Positions 7,825 through 15,813 of a stretch of DNA of 64,000 nt are shown piece after piece. The stretch's first letter is position 1, and each line of letters begins with the position of its first letter. A model generated the notes under the pieces. That model was not told the origin of the DNA. It searched no databases and saw nothing but the letters and a program-made list of their open reading frames with translations. The stretch is from Hymenobacter mellowenesis (lineage in GTDB: Bacteria > Bacteroidota > Bacteroidia > Cytophagales > Hymenobacteraceae): contig NZ_JAUQSX010000004.1 in assembly GCF_030581005.1 (NCBI RefSeq), positions 310,001-374,000 of the forward strand, read 5' to 3'. Both the position numbers and the translations under genes were made by a program.

Positions 7825-9021
7825 ATGCACGAAATATTACTGGACATTCGCCAGCGCCTGCTGGGCAAGCAGTACAAGAACGAGGAGCACGTGCGCCTGT
7901 CGCTGGTAGCGCGCCTTGTGCAGGCGCTGGGCTGGGACATCTGGAACCCGACTGAGGTTTTTACGGAGTTTAAAGCCACCAAAAAGGAGGACAATACGCG
8001 GGTCGATATGGCGCTGTTTACCCACGGATTTGACGCTACGGCTATTTTCATCGAGTGCAAAGGCGTGGGCAATTTCGCGGCCGACCTGCCGGCGGTGGAG
8101 CGGCAGCTGCGCGACTACAACCGCGACCATACGGCCCTGTTCACCATCATCACCGACGGCCGGCACTGGCGGTTCTACTTCTCCTTTACCAGCGGCGAGT
8201 TCAAAGACAAGCTGTTCTGTAAGTTCGATTTGCAGCAAGACGGCCTGGAGGAAATTGCCGGCTACCTAGAGACTTTCCTGCTGCGCGAAAACATCGAGAA
8301 CCACTCGGCCCGCCAAAAAGCCGAGGCCTATCTGATGCTGGGTAAAAAGGAGCGGGCCATGCAGGACGTATTGCCCGATGCCCAGAAACTGGTGTCGCTG
8401 CCGCCGTTCCCGTCCTTGCCCGAGGCCATGGTGCAGCTACTGGCCGCCAAAGTACTGATAGTAACGCCCGCGGAAGCCCAGGCTTTTTTGATGGGCACTG
8501 CGCTGGAAACCATCGCAGAACCGATTGCCGCGGGTATTGCGCGCCGGCCGAATAATAAGCCGACTACGGCTCCCCCCAAGTCTTCCGCCCTGGTGGAAAA
8601 GCCCTCAAAACAACCCGTTGCCGCCGCGACACCAGTGCCTGGAAAAGCGGCTGTTAGCTCGGCGCATGCCGCGGAGCCCGTACCAACTCCAATAGGGGAA
8701 CCGTTCGCATTGAAGCAAGGCACTGCACACGCCACCGCCTATTTGCAAGCAGATGGCAGCCTGCGCGTAACGGCTGGTTCGGTGGTGGCCGCTACGGCGG
8801 CGGCCAGCCTGTCGGCGGGTGGCCTTGCAGCCCGGCAAAAGCTGGCCGACGACGGCGTGCTGCAGTTGCGCGACGGGCAATTGGTTTTTGCGGTCGACTG
8901 GCTGTTTTCCTCTGCTAACCGGGCGGCCGAAGTAGTTGTAGCCCGTTCCGTAAATGGGCAGTTGGCCTGGAAGCATGCCAGCGGCAAGCAGGTGCGCGAT
9001 TTTACCAGCAGGCCCGAATAA
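7825..9021 (+). CDS. Type I restriction HsdR-N-like (PD-(D/E)XK) protein with C-terminal DUF4357
   Basis: 398 residues from ATG 7825. Residues about 1-165 match the HsdR N-terminal nuclease fold, with conserved Asp and ECK motif in NTRVDMALF and AIFIECKGVGN followed by ERQLRDYN and ITDGRHWRFY. Residues 165-225 are helical, 240-315 form a Pro/Ala/Lys-rich low-complexity linker, and 315-398 resemble DUF4357 (TAYLQADGSLRVTAGS, AARQKLADDGVL, WKHASGKQVRDF). DUF4357 often sits at the C-terminus of nuclease-like or helicase-like proteins. No methylase, specificity subunit or helicase is adjacent, so it is a solitary protein; a role in defence or DNA repair is only a guess. Confidence 0.85.
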   Translation: MHEILLDIRQRLLGKQYKNEEHVRLSLVARLVQALGWDIWNPTEVFTEFKATKKEDNTRVDMALFTHGFDATAIFIECKGVGNFAADLPAVERQLRDYNRDHTALFTIITDGRHWRFYFSFTSGEFKDKLFCKFDLQQDGLEEIAGYLETFLLRENIENHSARQKAEAYLMLGKKERAMQDVLPDAQKLVSLPPFPSLPEAMVQLLAAKVLIVTPAEAQAFLMGTALETIAEPIAAGIARRPNNKPTTAPPKSSALVEKPSKQPVAAATPVPGKAAVSSAHAAEPVPTPIGEPFALKQGTAHATAYLQADGSLRVTAGSVVAATAAASLSAGGLAARQKLADDGVLQLRDGQLVFAVDWLFSSANRAAEVVVARSVNGQLAWKHASGKQVRDFTSRPE

Positions 9022-9057
9022 TAACCGCTGTTTTTGGGGTGACCAACCGAGCACCGG

Positions 9058-9792
9058 TTACTTCGGCAGCGCATTCAGCTCCGCTTTCCACCGTTCCCAG
9101 TCGGGCAATAGTCGCGTTTGCAGGTCGTAGAAGGCCTTGGAATGGTCGCCCACCAGCAGGTGGCAGCACTCGTGCAGCAGCACGTAGTCGAGGCACTCGG
9201 GGCGGGCGCGCACCAGCTCCGGCGAGAGGCGAATGCGGGCCGTGCGCGGCGTGCAGCTGCCCCAGCGCGTGCGCATCTGGCGCACCGCGAGGGTGGGGCG
9301 AGTAAGGTTGAACTCGGCGAAGCGCGGCCATACCCGGGCCAGCGACTCGGCGAAGAGCGGTCTGGCCTGGCGGGCGTACCAGGCGTGGAGCAGCGCTTCG
9401 GCTTGCGCTTCGGTGGGGGGGGCTGGGCTGCTAAGCACCAGTTCATGGCCTTCCAGCGCCACGCTGGGCTGCCGGGCTTCGATGAAGCGCAGGGCGTAGG
9501 GCTGGCCTTGGTAGAAATGTGGGCTGCCGGCCTCGTAGCGGCGGCTGGGCGGGGGCGCCGGGCGGGCGGCAAAGGTTTCCTGGTGCTTGAGAATCCAGTC
9601 GGCTTTGCGCAGTACTTGCTGGGCTACCCACTCGGGCGAGGTGCCGGCGGGCGCGCTGATGTGCACACTTCCATCAGGCCGCACAGCGAACCCTATCGTG
9701 CGACGCGAGCGGAAAACCAGGGTGTAGTGGAGCGTTTGGTTGCGGTAAAGCAGGATTTCGCGGCGGGGCGCGGCAGAGAAAGAGCGGGGCAT
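9058..9792 (-). CDS. YgjP-like M48-family zinc metallopeptidase
   Basis: 244 residues with the YgjP/DUF45 layout: an N-terminal beta-rich part (YTLVFRSRRTIGFAVRPDGS, WILKHQETFA) and the C-terminal metallopeptidase part with MRTRWGSCT, the zinc motif HECCH (HExxH; YVLLHECCHLLVGDHSKAFY) and the terminal WERWKAELNAL. It ends 36 bases after the stop of the convergent nuclease-like gene. YgjP-like proteins are widespread and often accompany type I restriction genes; the HsdR-N-like neighbour fits that association, though only loosely. Substrate unknown. Confidence 0.92.
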   Translation of the reverse strand: MPRSFSAAPRREILLYRNQTLHYTLVFRSRRTIGFAVRPDGSVHISAPAGTSPEWVAQQVLRKADWILKHQETFAARPAPPPSRRYEAGSPHFYQGQPYALRFIEARQPSVALEGHELVLSSPAPPTEAQAEALLHAWYARQARPLFAESLARVWPRFAEFNLTRPTLAVRQMRTRWGSCTPRTARIRLSPELVRARPECLDYVLLHECCHLLVGDHSKAFYDLQTRLLPDWERWKAELNALPK

Positions 9793-9898
9793 AAGGCGGC
9801 AAGTTCGGCAAGGGCGCCGGAACGGATAACCGCGCCGCCGGCCAAAATAATTTCGGAAGCAGGCCCAACCAATTGCCGCCGGGTGCTACCTTCCCAGC

Positions 9899-10828
9899 AT
9901 GCAACAATGTTTACCCCGGTATCTTTCAATTATTGGTGTGTTTTTGGCTTGCTCGGGCTGGCTGCCGGCGGCGGCGCAGGGCAACGGCCCGGGCGTGCGC
10001 GGCGCTCGCGCGGCCGGCCTCAGCAACGCCTCGGTGGCGCTGGCCGGCGAGGTGTGGAGCATGGGCAACAACGTGGCCGGCATCAGCGAGATTAAGACGC
10101 CCAGCGTGGGTTTCTACGCCGAAAACCGCTATTTCAGCTCGGCCCTGAACGTGGGCGCCCTCACGGTGGCCCTACCGTTGGGCCGCCAGCCAAACGCGGG
10201 CACGCCCACCGATGGCATGGCCGCCCCCCAGGTGGTGACGCCGGTTGCCCGCACCTGGGCCCGCCACGGCGTGGTGGCTTTCGAGGCCCAGCGCTTCGGC
10301 GGCGCGCTCTACAACGAAACCCGCGTGGGCGCCGGCTACGGTTACCGCTTCGGCCAAATCAGCCTCGGCGCCCGCGTCGACATGCTACAGGTAAGCATCG
10401 AGGGGCTGGGCAGCCGGCGCGTGGTGCTGGGCACGCTGGGCGGGCAGATTGAAATTTTGCCCAACCGCCTCACCTTCGGCGCCTCGCTCTACAACCTGGG
10501 CCAAACAAAGCTGGCCAGCTACCAGGACGAGCGGGTGCCCACCATCCTCAAAGCCGGTCTGGCCTACCGGCCCACCTCGCAGGTGCTGCTGGTGGTCGAA
10601 ACCGAAAAAGACGTGGAGCGCGACGCCAACTTCAAGGCGGGGCTCGAATACCGGCCGGTGCCGGTGCTGGCCGCCCGCCTGGGGCTGGCCACGCTCACGG
10701 AGCAGGCCAGCGCGGGCATTGGCGTGGCGGCCGGCACGTTTCAGATTGACTACGCGGCGGCGTTTCAGCAGGCGCTGGGTTTTAGCCAGCACCTGAGTAT
10801 TAGTAAGTCGTGGGGCGGCAAGCAATGA
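9899..10828 (+). CDS. PorV/PorQ-like outer-membrane protein
   Basis: 309 residues with a signal peptide (cleavage near PAAAQG). The opening GVRGARAAGLSNASVALAGEVWSMGNNVAGI is typical of the PorV/PorQ/UPF0164 group of predicted beta-barrels, which begin by describing a protein with Ala/Gly-rich early strands. Alternating strands follow throughout (GYRFGQISLGARVDML, RLTFGASLYNLGQTKL, AGLEYRPVPVLAARLGL). PorV is a T9SS component, but this smaller relative could be any OM barrel. The stop codon overlaps the ATG of the next gene by 4 bases, so the two are co-translated. Confidence 0.75.
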   Translation: MQQCLPRYLSIIGVFLACSGWLPAAAQGNGPGVRGARAAGLSNASVALAGEVWSMGNNVAGISEIKTPSVGFYAENRYFSSALNVGALTVALPLGRQPNAGTPTDGMAAPQVVTPVARTWARHGVVAFEAQRFGGALYNETRVGAGYGYRFGQISLGARVDMLQVSIEGLGSRRVVLGTLGGQIEILPNRLTFGASLYNLGQTKLASYQDERVPTILKAGLAYRPTSQVLLVVETEKDVERDANFKAGLEYRPVPVLAARLGLATLTEQASAGIGVAAGTFQIDYAAAFQQALGFSQHLSISKSWGGKQ

Positions 10829-12993
10829 GAAAATATCTACGCTTAACCGTTTCGGGGAGAATGCGAAACTGCCTGGCCGGGCTGGTGGCCGGCGGTGCCT
10901 TGTTACTCAGTCATTCGCTGAAAGCCCAGGATTATATCCGCCGCCCGCCGGATTTGGACCGTCTCACGCAGGAGCTTTTCGCCGAAATCCAGTCGGACCA
11001 AGTGCCGTACGAGGACCTCTACGAAACGCTGCTGCAGTATTACCAGACGCCCATCAACCTCAATACCGCCACCCGCGAGGAGCTGCGGGCGCTGCTGCTG
11101 CTCAACGAAAACCAGATAACCACGCTGCTCAACCACCGCAAGGCCAACGGCGACCTGCTGAGCGTGTATGAGCTGCAGAGCATTGAGGGCTACGACCTGC
11201 GCACCATCAACCGCATTCTGCCCTTCGTGAGCGTGCAAAGCAGCAACGCCAACCGTAGCCGCGGCACGCTGTGGCAGCGCATTGCCAAAGAAGACAATAA
11301 TGCCCTCTACCTGCGCTACGAGCGGGTGCTGCAGCAGCGCCAGGGCTACACGCCGCCCACCATCTACCAGGGCCAGCCCACCACGCGCTACCTCGGCTCG
11401 GCCGACAAGATGCTCATTCGCTACCGCGTGAGCCACACTAAGGACTTCAGCCTGGGCTTTTCGATGGAGAAAGACGCCGGCGAGCAGCTTATTTGGAACC
11501 CCAAGAACGGGCAGTTTGGGGCCGATTATGTGTCGGCGCACTTCGTGATTCAGGAGCGGGGCCGGCTGAAAACCCTGGCACTGGGCGACTACCAGCTGCA
11601 GTTTGGGCAGGGGCTCCTGCTGTCGTCGGGCCTGGGGGTGGGCAAGGGGGCCGAGACAATTACGACGCTGCGGCGCTCGTCGCTGGGCGTGCGGGCATAT
11701 TCGTCATTGCTCGAAAACACGTTTTTCCGGGGCGGCGCGGCCACGGTGCAGGTGGCGCCCACGGTGCAGGCCACGGCATTTGTGTCGCACAAAAACGTGG
11801 ATGCCAACTTGCAGCAAAGCCAGGATTCTTTGGCGCAATTTGATGAGTTTACTTCAGGGCTGCTCTACACCGGCTTCCACCGCACAGCCTCGGAGCTGGC
11901 CAACCGCCACCAGCTGCAGGAAACCATTGGGGGCGGCAACGCTACCTACACCAGCCGCGACGGCAACCTGGCCATTGGGGCCACGGGCGTGTTCACGCAC
12001 TACGGCACGGCCCTGCTCAAGCGTCCCGAGCCTTACAACCGCTTCGAGTTCAGCGGCAAGGACAACCTGGCGCTCAGCCTGAACTACAGCTACGTGTACC
12101 GCAATTTCCTGCTCTTCGGCGAAACGGCGCGCAGCACCGGCGGCGGCCTGGGCACCGTGAACGGCCTGCTCGCCAGCCTCGGCCCGCAGGTGGATGCCGC
12201 CCTGCTGGTGCGCCACTACGACGCCAACTTCCACACCCTCTACGGCAACGCCTTCAGCGAAAACACGCGCAACATTAATGAAACCGGCGTCTACCTCGGC
12301 CTGAAGGTGCGGCCCATCGCGCAGTGGGAAATATCGGCCTACTACGACCAGTTCCGCTTCCCATGGCTGCGCTACCGGGCCAGCGCCCCCACCGACGGCC
12401 ACGACGCCCTGGTGCGCGTAGCCTACTCGCCCACCAAAACCAGCCTGCTCTATGTGCAGGCCCGCCAGCGCCTCAAACCCCGTGACCTGGCCACCGCCGA
12501 CCTCCTCAACCTGGCCGCCAACCGCGTGCTGCCCCTGCCCGGCGAGCAGCTCCGCCAAAGCCTGCTGGTGTATTACAACACCGACATCAGCACGGCGCTC
12601 AGCCTGCGCACCCGCCTGCAAACCTCGCGCCTGCGCGACGACACCAACCTGGCCTGGCGCAGCGGCTACGCCCTGGCCCAGGACGTGAGCTACCAGCTCA
12701 ACCGCAGCCTCAAGCTCACGGCCCGCTACTCCCTCTTCGATGCTGACGACTACGACACCCGCCAGTACGTGTATGAGCAGGACGTGCTGCTGGCCGTGTC
12801 CATCCCCGCCCTCTACGGCCAGGGCACCCGCGTCTACGGCATCGCCGAAATCCGCCTCAACCGCGCCATGACGCTCTGGCTGCGCTACGCCGAAACCCGC
12901 TACCGCCACCAGGGCACCATCGGCAGCGGCCTCGAAACCATCCAAGGCTCGCTTCGCAACGAGGTGAAAGCGCAACTGCGGGTGAAGTTTTAA
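10825..12993 (+). CDS. Helix-hairpin-helix domain outer-membrane protein
   Basis: 722 residues from ATG 10825 (ATGA overlap with the previous stop). A signal peptide (ending near SLKAQ) is followed by two ComEA-like helix-hairpin-helix repeats at about residues 65-135 (PINLNTATREELRALLLL, LLSVYELQSIEGYDL). The remainder looks like a long beta-barrel with many aromatic-flanked strands (LGDYQLQFGQGLLLSSGLGVGKG, and the C-terminal VKAQLRVKF ending in Phe, as barrel proteins do). HhH motifs usually bind DNA; their presence on an exported barrel protein is a recurrent but poorly explained feature in Bacteroidota. A PorV-like partner directly upstream is also common for this family. Confidence 0.82.
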   Translation: MRKYLRLTVSGRMRNCLAGLVAGGALLLSHSLKAQDYIRRPPDLDRLTQELFAEIQSDQVPYEDLYETLLQYYQTPINLNTATREELRALLLLNENQITTLLNHRKANGDLLSVYELQSIEGYDLRTINRILPFVSVQSSNANRSRGTLWQRIAKEDNNALYLRYERVLQQRQGYTPPTIYQGQPTTRYLGSADKMLIRYRVSHTKDFSLGFSMEKDAGEQLIWNPKNGQFGADYVSAHFVIQERGRLKTLALGDYQLQFGQGLLLSSGLGVGKGAETITTLRRSSLGVRAYSSLLENTFFRGGAATVQVAPTVQATAFVSHKNVDANLQQSQDSLAQFDEFTSGLLYTGFHRTASELANRHQLQETIGGGNATYTSRDGNLAIGATGVFTHYGTALLKRPEPYNRFEFSGKDNLALSLNYSYVYRNFLLFGETARSTGGGLGTVNGLLASLGPQVDAALLVRHYDANFHTLYGNAFSENTRNINETGVYLGLKVRPIAQWEISAYYDQFRFPWLRYRASAPTDGHDALVRVAYSPTKTSLLYVQARQRLKPRDLATADLLNLAANRVLPLPGEQLRQSLLVYYNTDISTALSLRTRLQTSRLRDDTNLAWRSGYALAQDVSYQLNRSLKLTARYSLFDADDYDTRQYVYEQDVLLAVSIPALYGQGTRVYGIAEIRLNRAMTLWLRYAETRYRHQGTIGSGLETIQGSLRNEVKAQLRVKF

Positions 12994-13010
12994 AGTCGGA
13001 TAAAGAAGTA

Positions 13011-13115
13011 GAGCGTCATGCAGAGCGCAGCGAAGCATCTCGCGTGTGGTAGTAAATCAATCGTCAAGATTAGTGACAGCACGCAAGATGCTTCGTTGCG
13101 CGCTGCATGACGCTC
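13011..13115. repeat. Palindromic intergenic repeat, main family copy 1
   Basis: Left arm from GAGCGTCATGCAGAGC and right arm ending GCATGACGCTC pair over about 32 bases with a few mismatches (GTTGCG against CGCAGC), around a loop of about 35 bases. It lies just past the stop of the HhH gene. The core AGCGAAGCATCT / AGATGCTTCGCT is shared with the other copies. Confidence 0.9.
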
Positions 13116-13134
13116 TTCTACCCAGCCCAACCAG

Positions 13135-13168
13135 AAAGCCCCGGCTCTGCACAGAGCCGGGGCTTTTT
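13135..13168. terminator. Bidirectional intrinsic terminator
   Basis: A strong GC stem (AAAGCCCCGGCTCT / AGAGCCGGGGCTTT) with a short loop, flanked by A-run and T-run, so it can work for both strands. It sits between the convergent genes ending at 12993 (+) and 13195 (-). Confidence 0.9.
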
Positions 13169-13194
13169 ATTTATTCTAAAATCACAACACCAAA

Positions 13195-13668
13195 CTATGG
13201 CCGCGTGACGGGCACCGGTTGACCGTCGGTCTTCCCGGCCGCATCGGCCTGCTCCCGAATCTTGCGAAACCGCTCCTGAATCATCAGCCGGCGCTCGTAT
13301 TGCTCCGGAGTGAGGATGGCCTTCAACTGTTCCTCAAACTTATTGCTGATGGCCCGGCCTTCTTCCTGCAGGGTGTCGTGGTTGGTTTGGGCGTTGTGCT
13401 TTTTGAGCAGCGCCAGCCGTTCCTGCGACTCTATCAGGGCGGCGGCCCGCACCCGCACCGTTTGCTCGGGGCTGAGGGCGAGCTGTCCGGTTAGCTGGGA
13501 AGCTTTTCGCTCGGCTTCCTGGTCGGGGTTAATGTCGTTTACGCCCCGCCGCTCCCGCTTCACCGTGATGTACGACTGTTCTGTGCCGGGCGCGGCGGGC
13601 TGGGTTTGGGCGGTGGCGGCGGTGGCCAGGCTGAGCAGCGCGCCGAGGAAAAGCAGATGTTTCAACAT
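13195..13668 (-). CDS. Spy/CpxP-like small periplasmic protein
   Basis: 157 residues with a clear signal peptide (MLKHLLFLGALLSLATAATAQ). The mature part is helical and charged, with LSPEQTVRVRAAALIESQERL and ILTPEQYERRLMIQERFRKI, i.e. paired L(T/S)PEQ motifs that resemble the LTxxQ motifs of Spy/CpxP periplasmic chaperones. Similar small proteins are abundant in Bacteroidota, often annotated only as hypothetical. Role as a periplasmic chaperone or metal/stress sensor is an inference from the motif spacing. Confidence 0.65.
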   Translation of the reverse strand: MLKHLLFLGALLSLATAATAQTQPAAPGTEQSYITVKRERRGVNDINPDQEAERKASQLTGQLALSPEQTVRVRAAALIESQERLALLKKHNAQTNHDTLQEEGRAISNKFEEQLKAILTPEQYERRLMIQERFRKIREQADAAGKTDGQPVPVTRP

Positions 13669-13706
13669 AAAGGGAACCGGGGGATGGACCGGGCCGGCGA
13701 AGATAC

Positions 13707-15653
13707 TCAGCTCTCCGTCATCAATAAGACCACCTGAGCCTTATCGGCGGCGCTGATTTTGCGGCGAAAATCGAGGTAGCCGGCGTAGGCGGTGGCCGGG
13801 AGCTGGCCGCGCTTCATTTCAAGGCGGCGCACGTACTGAATGGTGCCATCGGGCAGGGTTGCGTACTGGCTGGAGTAGCTGCCATAGGCTGTGCTAAGCT
13901 GTACCGGCGCGGGCAGGTTTTCGGGCTTGAAGGTGGCGGGCAGGTGCAGGCGCACGGTGTCGGCGTGCACGCAGGCGTCGGACAGCCACACCGGCGTCTG
14001 GCGCTCGCCCACCTGGGCGGGCAGCGCGGGCAGGCGGCTCAGCAGGTTGGGCGCGATGAACACGCGCTTGCCGCTGGGCGCCGCGAAGCCCGGCAGTGCC
14101 AGACTCAGGGTTTCGACCACGCCGGGCGCCGCTTTGGTGGGCACCGCGGCCAGGCTGAACCGGGTGAGGGTGAAGGTGGGTAGCCGGAGGTGGTCGGTGA
14201 TGTATTTCTTCTGGTCCGTCGGGCCCAACTCGTGCATCAGTTGCGCATACAGGTCTTGCTCCAGGCCGGTGCGTAGGGTGCGGGCCGTGGCCGTGGCCCC
14301 GCCCTTGTCGTCCAGAAACAAGTCGAGGCGGCGTTCCTGGCGGTTTTCGGCGGCGCCGTAACGGGGCGTGGCCACCAGCTGGCCGCCCTGGGGCGTAATG
14401 AGCAGCGCGTGGCGGTTGCCGGTGAAGCTGCCCATGTAGCCGAAGGCTTCGGTCTGGCTGGTGCATTCCAGCCACAGGGTATCGGGCCGGCCGGCCTGGG
14501 TGAGCGGCACGCACACCACAACGTGGTTGAACTGCGAGCTGGGGAAGTCAGCGCGCAGGTCGGGGCGGCCGGCGCCGGCGCCCACCAAGGCCACGTAGGC
14601 AGGCACGCCAGCGGCGGCCAGCAGGGCCGTGGTGTAGTTGCTCAGGGCTTTGCAGTCGCCGTAGCCGTTGTTGGCCACCGAACTGGCCGGGAAGGTTTGC
14701 CAGCCACCCAGGCCCAGCTGCACCGAGATGTAGCGGGTGCTGCCCTGTAGCATCTCGTACACGCGCCGGGCTTTGGTGCGGGCGTCGGGCGCGTCCTTCA
14801 CCAGGGCCTGCACCTTGGCGATGGTGGCGGGCGGCAGCACGTCGCGGCCGGCGTTCAGTTCGTAGCTCCATTGGCCCAGGCCCTGCCAGGTGGCAGAGGT
14901 GCCCTTGTGGCCCTGCACCTCAAAGGTGCCGGGGGCCAGCACCACGGCGGGCGTGGTGTGGGCCAGGGGCGGGGCGGCGTCTTCTTCCTCCACCGCGGGC
15001 AGGTTGGCCAGCTGCCATTGGTAGGTTTCCAAGCTGCCGGCGGTGCTGCGCGCCACGGCGGTGCCTTTGGGCAACTGCCGCTCCTGGTAGCGCAGGGGCA
15101 GGGCGGCCGGGGTCGTCACCTTGAAGGTGGCGTTTTGCACGGCCAGGCCTTCTTCGTCCTGCGGCTGCCAGTCGGGGTAAAACAGGGCATTGTCCGAGGC
15201 CACTTCGTAATCAAATTCCACCGTGTAGGGCACCTGGGGCTGGCGCAGGTCGGCGTAGCGGATGCGTACGTCGGTCATGAAGTTGCCGCCCGCATCGCCC
15301 ACGCCCTGGTCGTGGATTTCGGATGCGCGTAGCTGGTGCAGCAGGCGGCCATCGGCGTCGTACACGGCGCCGCGTAGGTAGCCCAGGGTGTTCAGTGCAT
15401 CGTAGCTCACGGCATGGCGGCCGAAGTCGTCGCCGGCCGGGTCGAGCACCGTCACCACACGGTGCACGGTGCGCACCACCCGCCCAGCCGACTTCACGGC
15501 CACCACTTCATCATCGGCCCGCAGCACGGCGTGGGCCCCCTCGCGCAAAGCCGCCGGAATGTCGTCCACTGCATATTTAGGCGCCGGAGCGGCTGGCAGC
15601 AGCAGAAAGCTGCTGAGTGGCAGGGCGGCGAGAAGGGGGAGTAAGGCTTTCAT
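13707..15653 (-). CDS. DUF3857 / transglutaminase-like secreted protein (cysteine present)
   Basis: 648 residues from ATG 15653 (signal peptide MKALLPLLAALPLSSFLLLP). An N-terminal DUF3857 domain (about 40-230) is followed by a transglutaminase core at about 265-400, with the nucleophile region NGYGDCKALSNYTTALL, a catalytic-type His in FNHVVVCVP and, at the usual Asp site, a Glu (LWLECTSQTEAFG). A beta-rich C-terminal DUF follows. It is the first of three consecutive DUF3857 genes but is more divergent from the other two than they are from each other. Such proteins are exported and of unknown substrate; upstream in-frame codons to 15701 were rejected because they precede the signal peptide. 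Confidence 0.88.
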   Translation of the reverse strand: MKALLPLLAALPLSSFLLLPAAPAPKYAVDDIPAALREGAHAVLRADDEVVAVKSAGRVVRTVHRVVTVLDPAGDDFGRHAVSYDALNTLGYLRGAVYDADGRLLHQLRASEIHDQGVGDAGGNFMTDVRIRYADLRQPQVPYTVEFDYEVASDNALFYPDWQPQDEEGLAVQNATFKVTTPAALPLRYQERQLPKGTAVARSTAGSLETYQWQLANLPAVEEEDAAPPLAHTTPAVVLAPGTFEVQGHKGTSATWQGLGQWSYELNAGRDVLPPATIAKVQALVKDAPDARTKARRVYEMLQGSTRYISVQLGLGGWQTFPASSVANNGYGDCKALSNYTTALLAAAGVPAYVALVGAGAGRPDLRADFPSSQFNHVVVCVPLTQAGRPDTLWLECTSQTEAFGYMGSFTGNRHALLITPQGGQLVATPRYGAAENRQERRLDLFLDDKGGATATARTLRTGLEQDLYAQLMHELGPTDQKKYITDHLRLPTFTLTRFSLAAVPTKAAPGVVETLSLALPGFAAPSGKRVFIAPNLLSRLPALPAQVGERQTPVWLSDACVHADTVRLHLPATFKPENLPAPVQLSTAYGSYSSQYATLPDGTIQYVRRLEMKRGQLPATAYAGYLDFRRKISAADKAQVVLLMTES

Positions 15654-15694
15654 AGGTAGTGATGATAAACGGATAGGGAAATGTCGAAGCCAGA

Positions 15695-15780
15695 ACGTCA
15701 TGCAGAGCGCAGCGAAGCATCTCGCGTGCTTCAGCTAATTACTGTCACAAGCGAGATGCTTCGCTGCGCTCTGCATGACG
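15695..15780. repeat. Palindromic intergenic repeat, main family copy 2
   Basis: CGTCATGCAGAGCGCAGCGA... pairs perfectly with ...GCTGCGCTCTGCATGACG over about 27 bases, with a short loop. It lies between two genes that run in the same (minus) direction, so it is within a possible operon. Confidence 0.92.
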
Positions 15781-15813
15781 GTTTCCTTCTCTTTTTGCCT
15801 GCTCTACAAAAAA

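Noticed and set aside
7825..9021. Calling a complete type I restriction system
   Set aside because: Only an HsdR-N-like nuclease domain is present; no helicase, methylase or specificity subunit is in the window.
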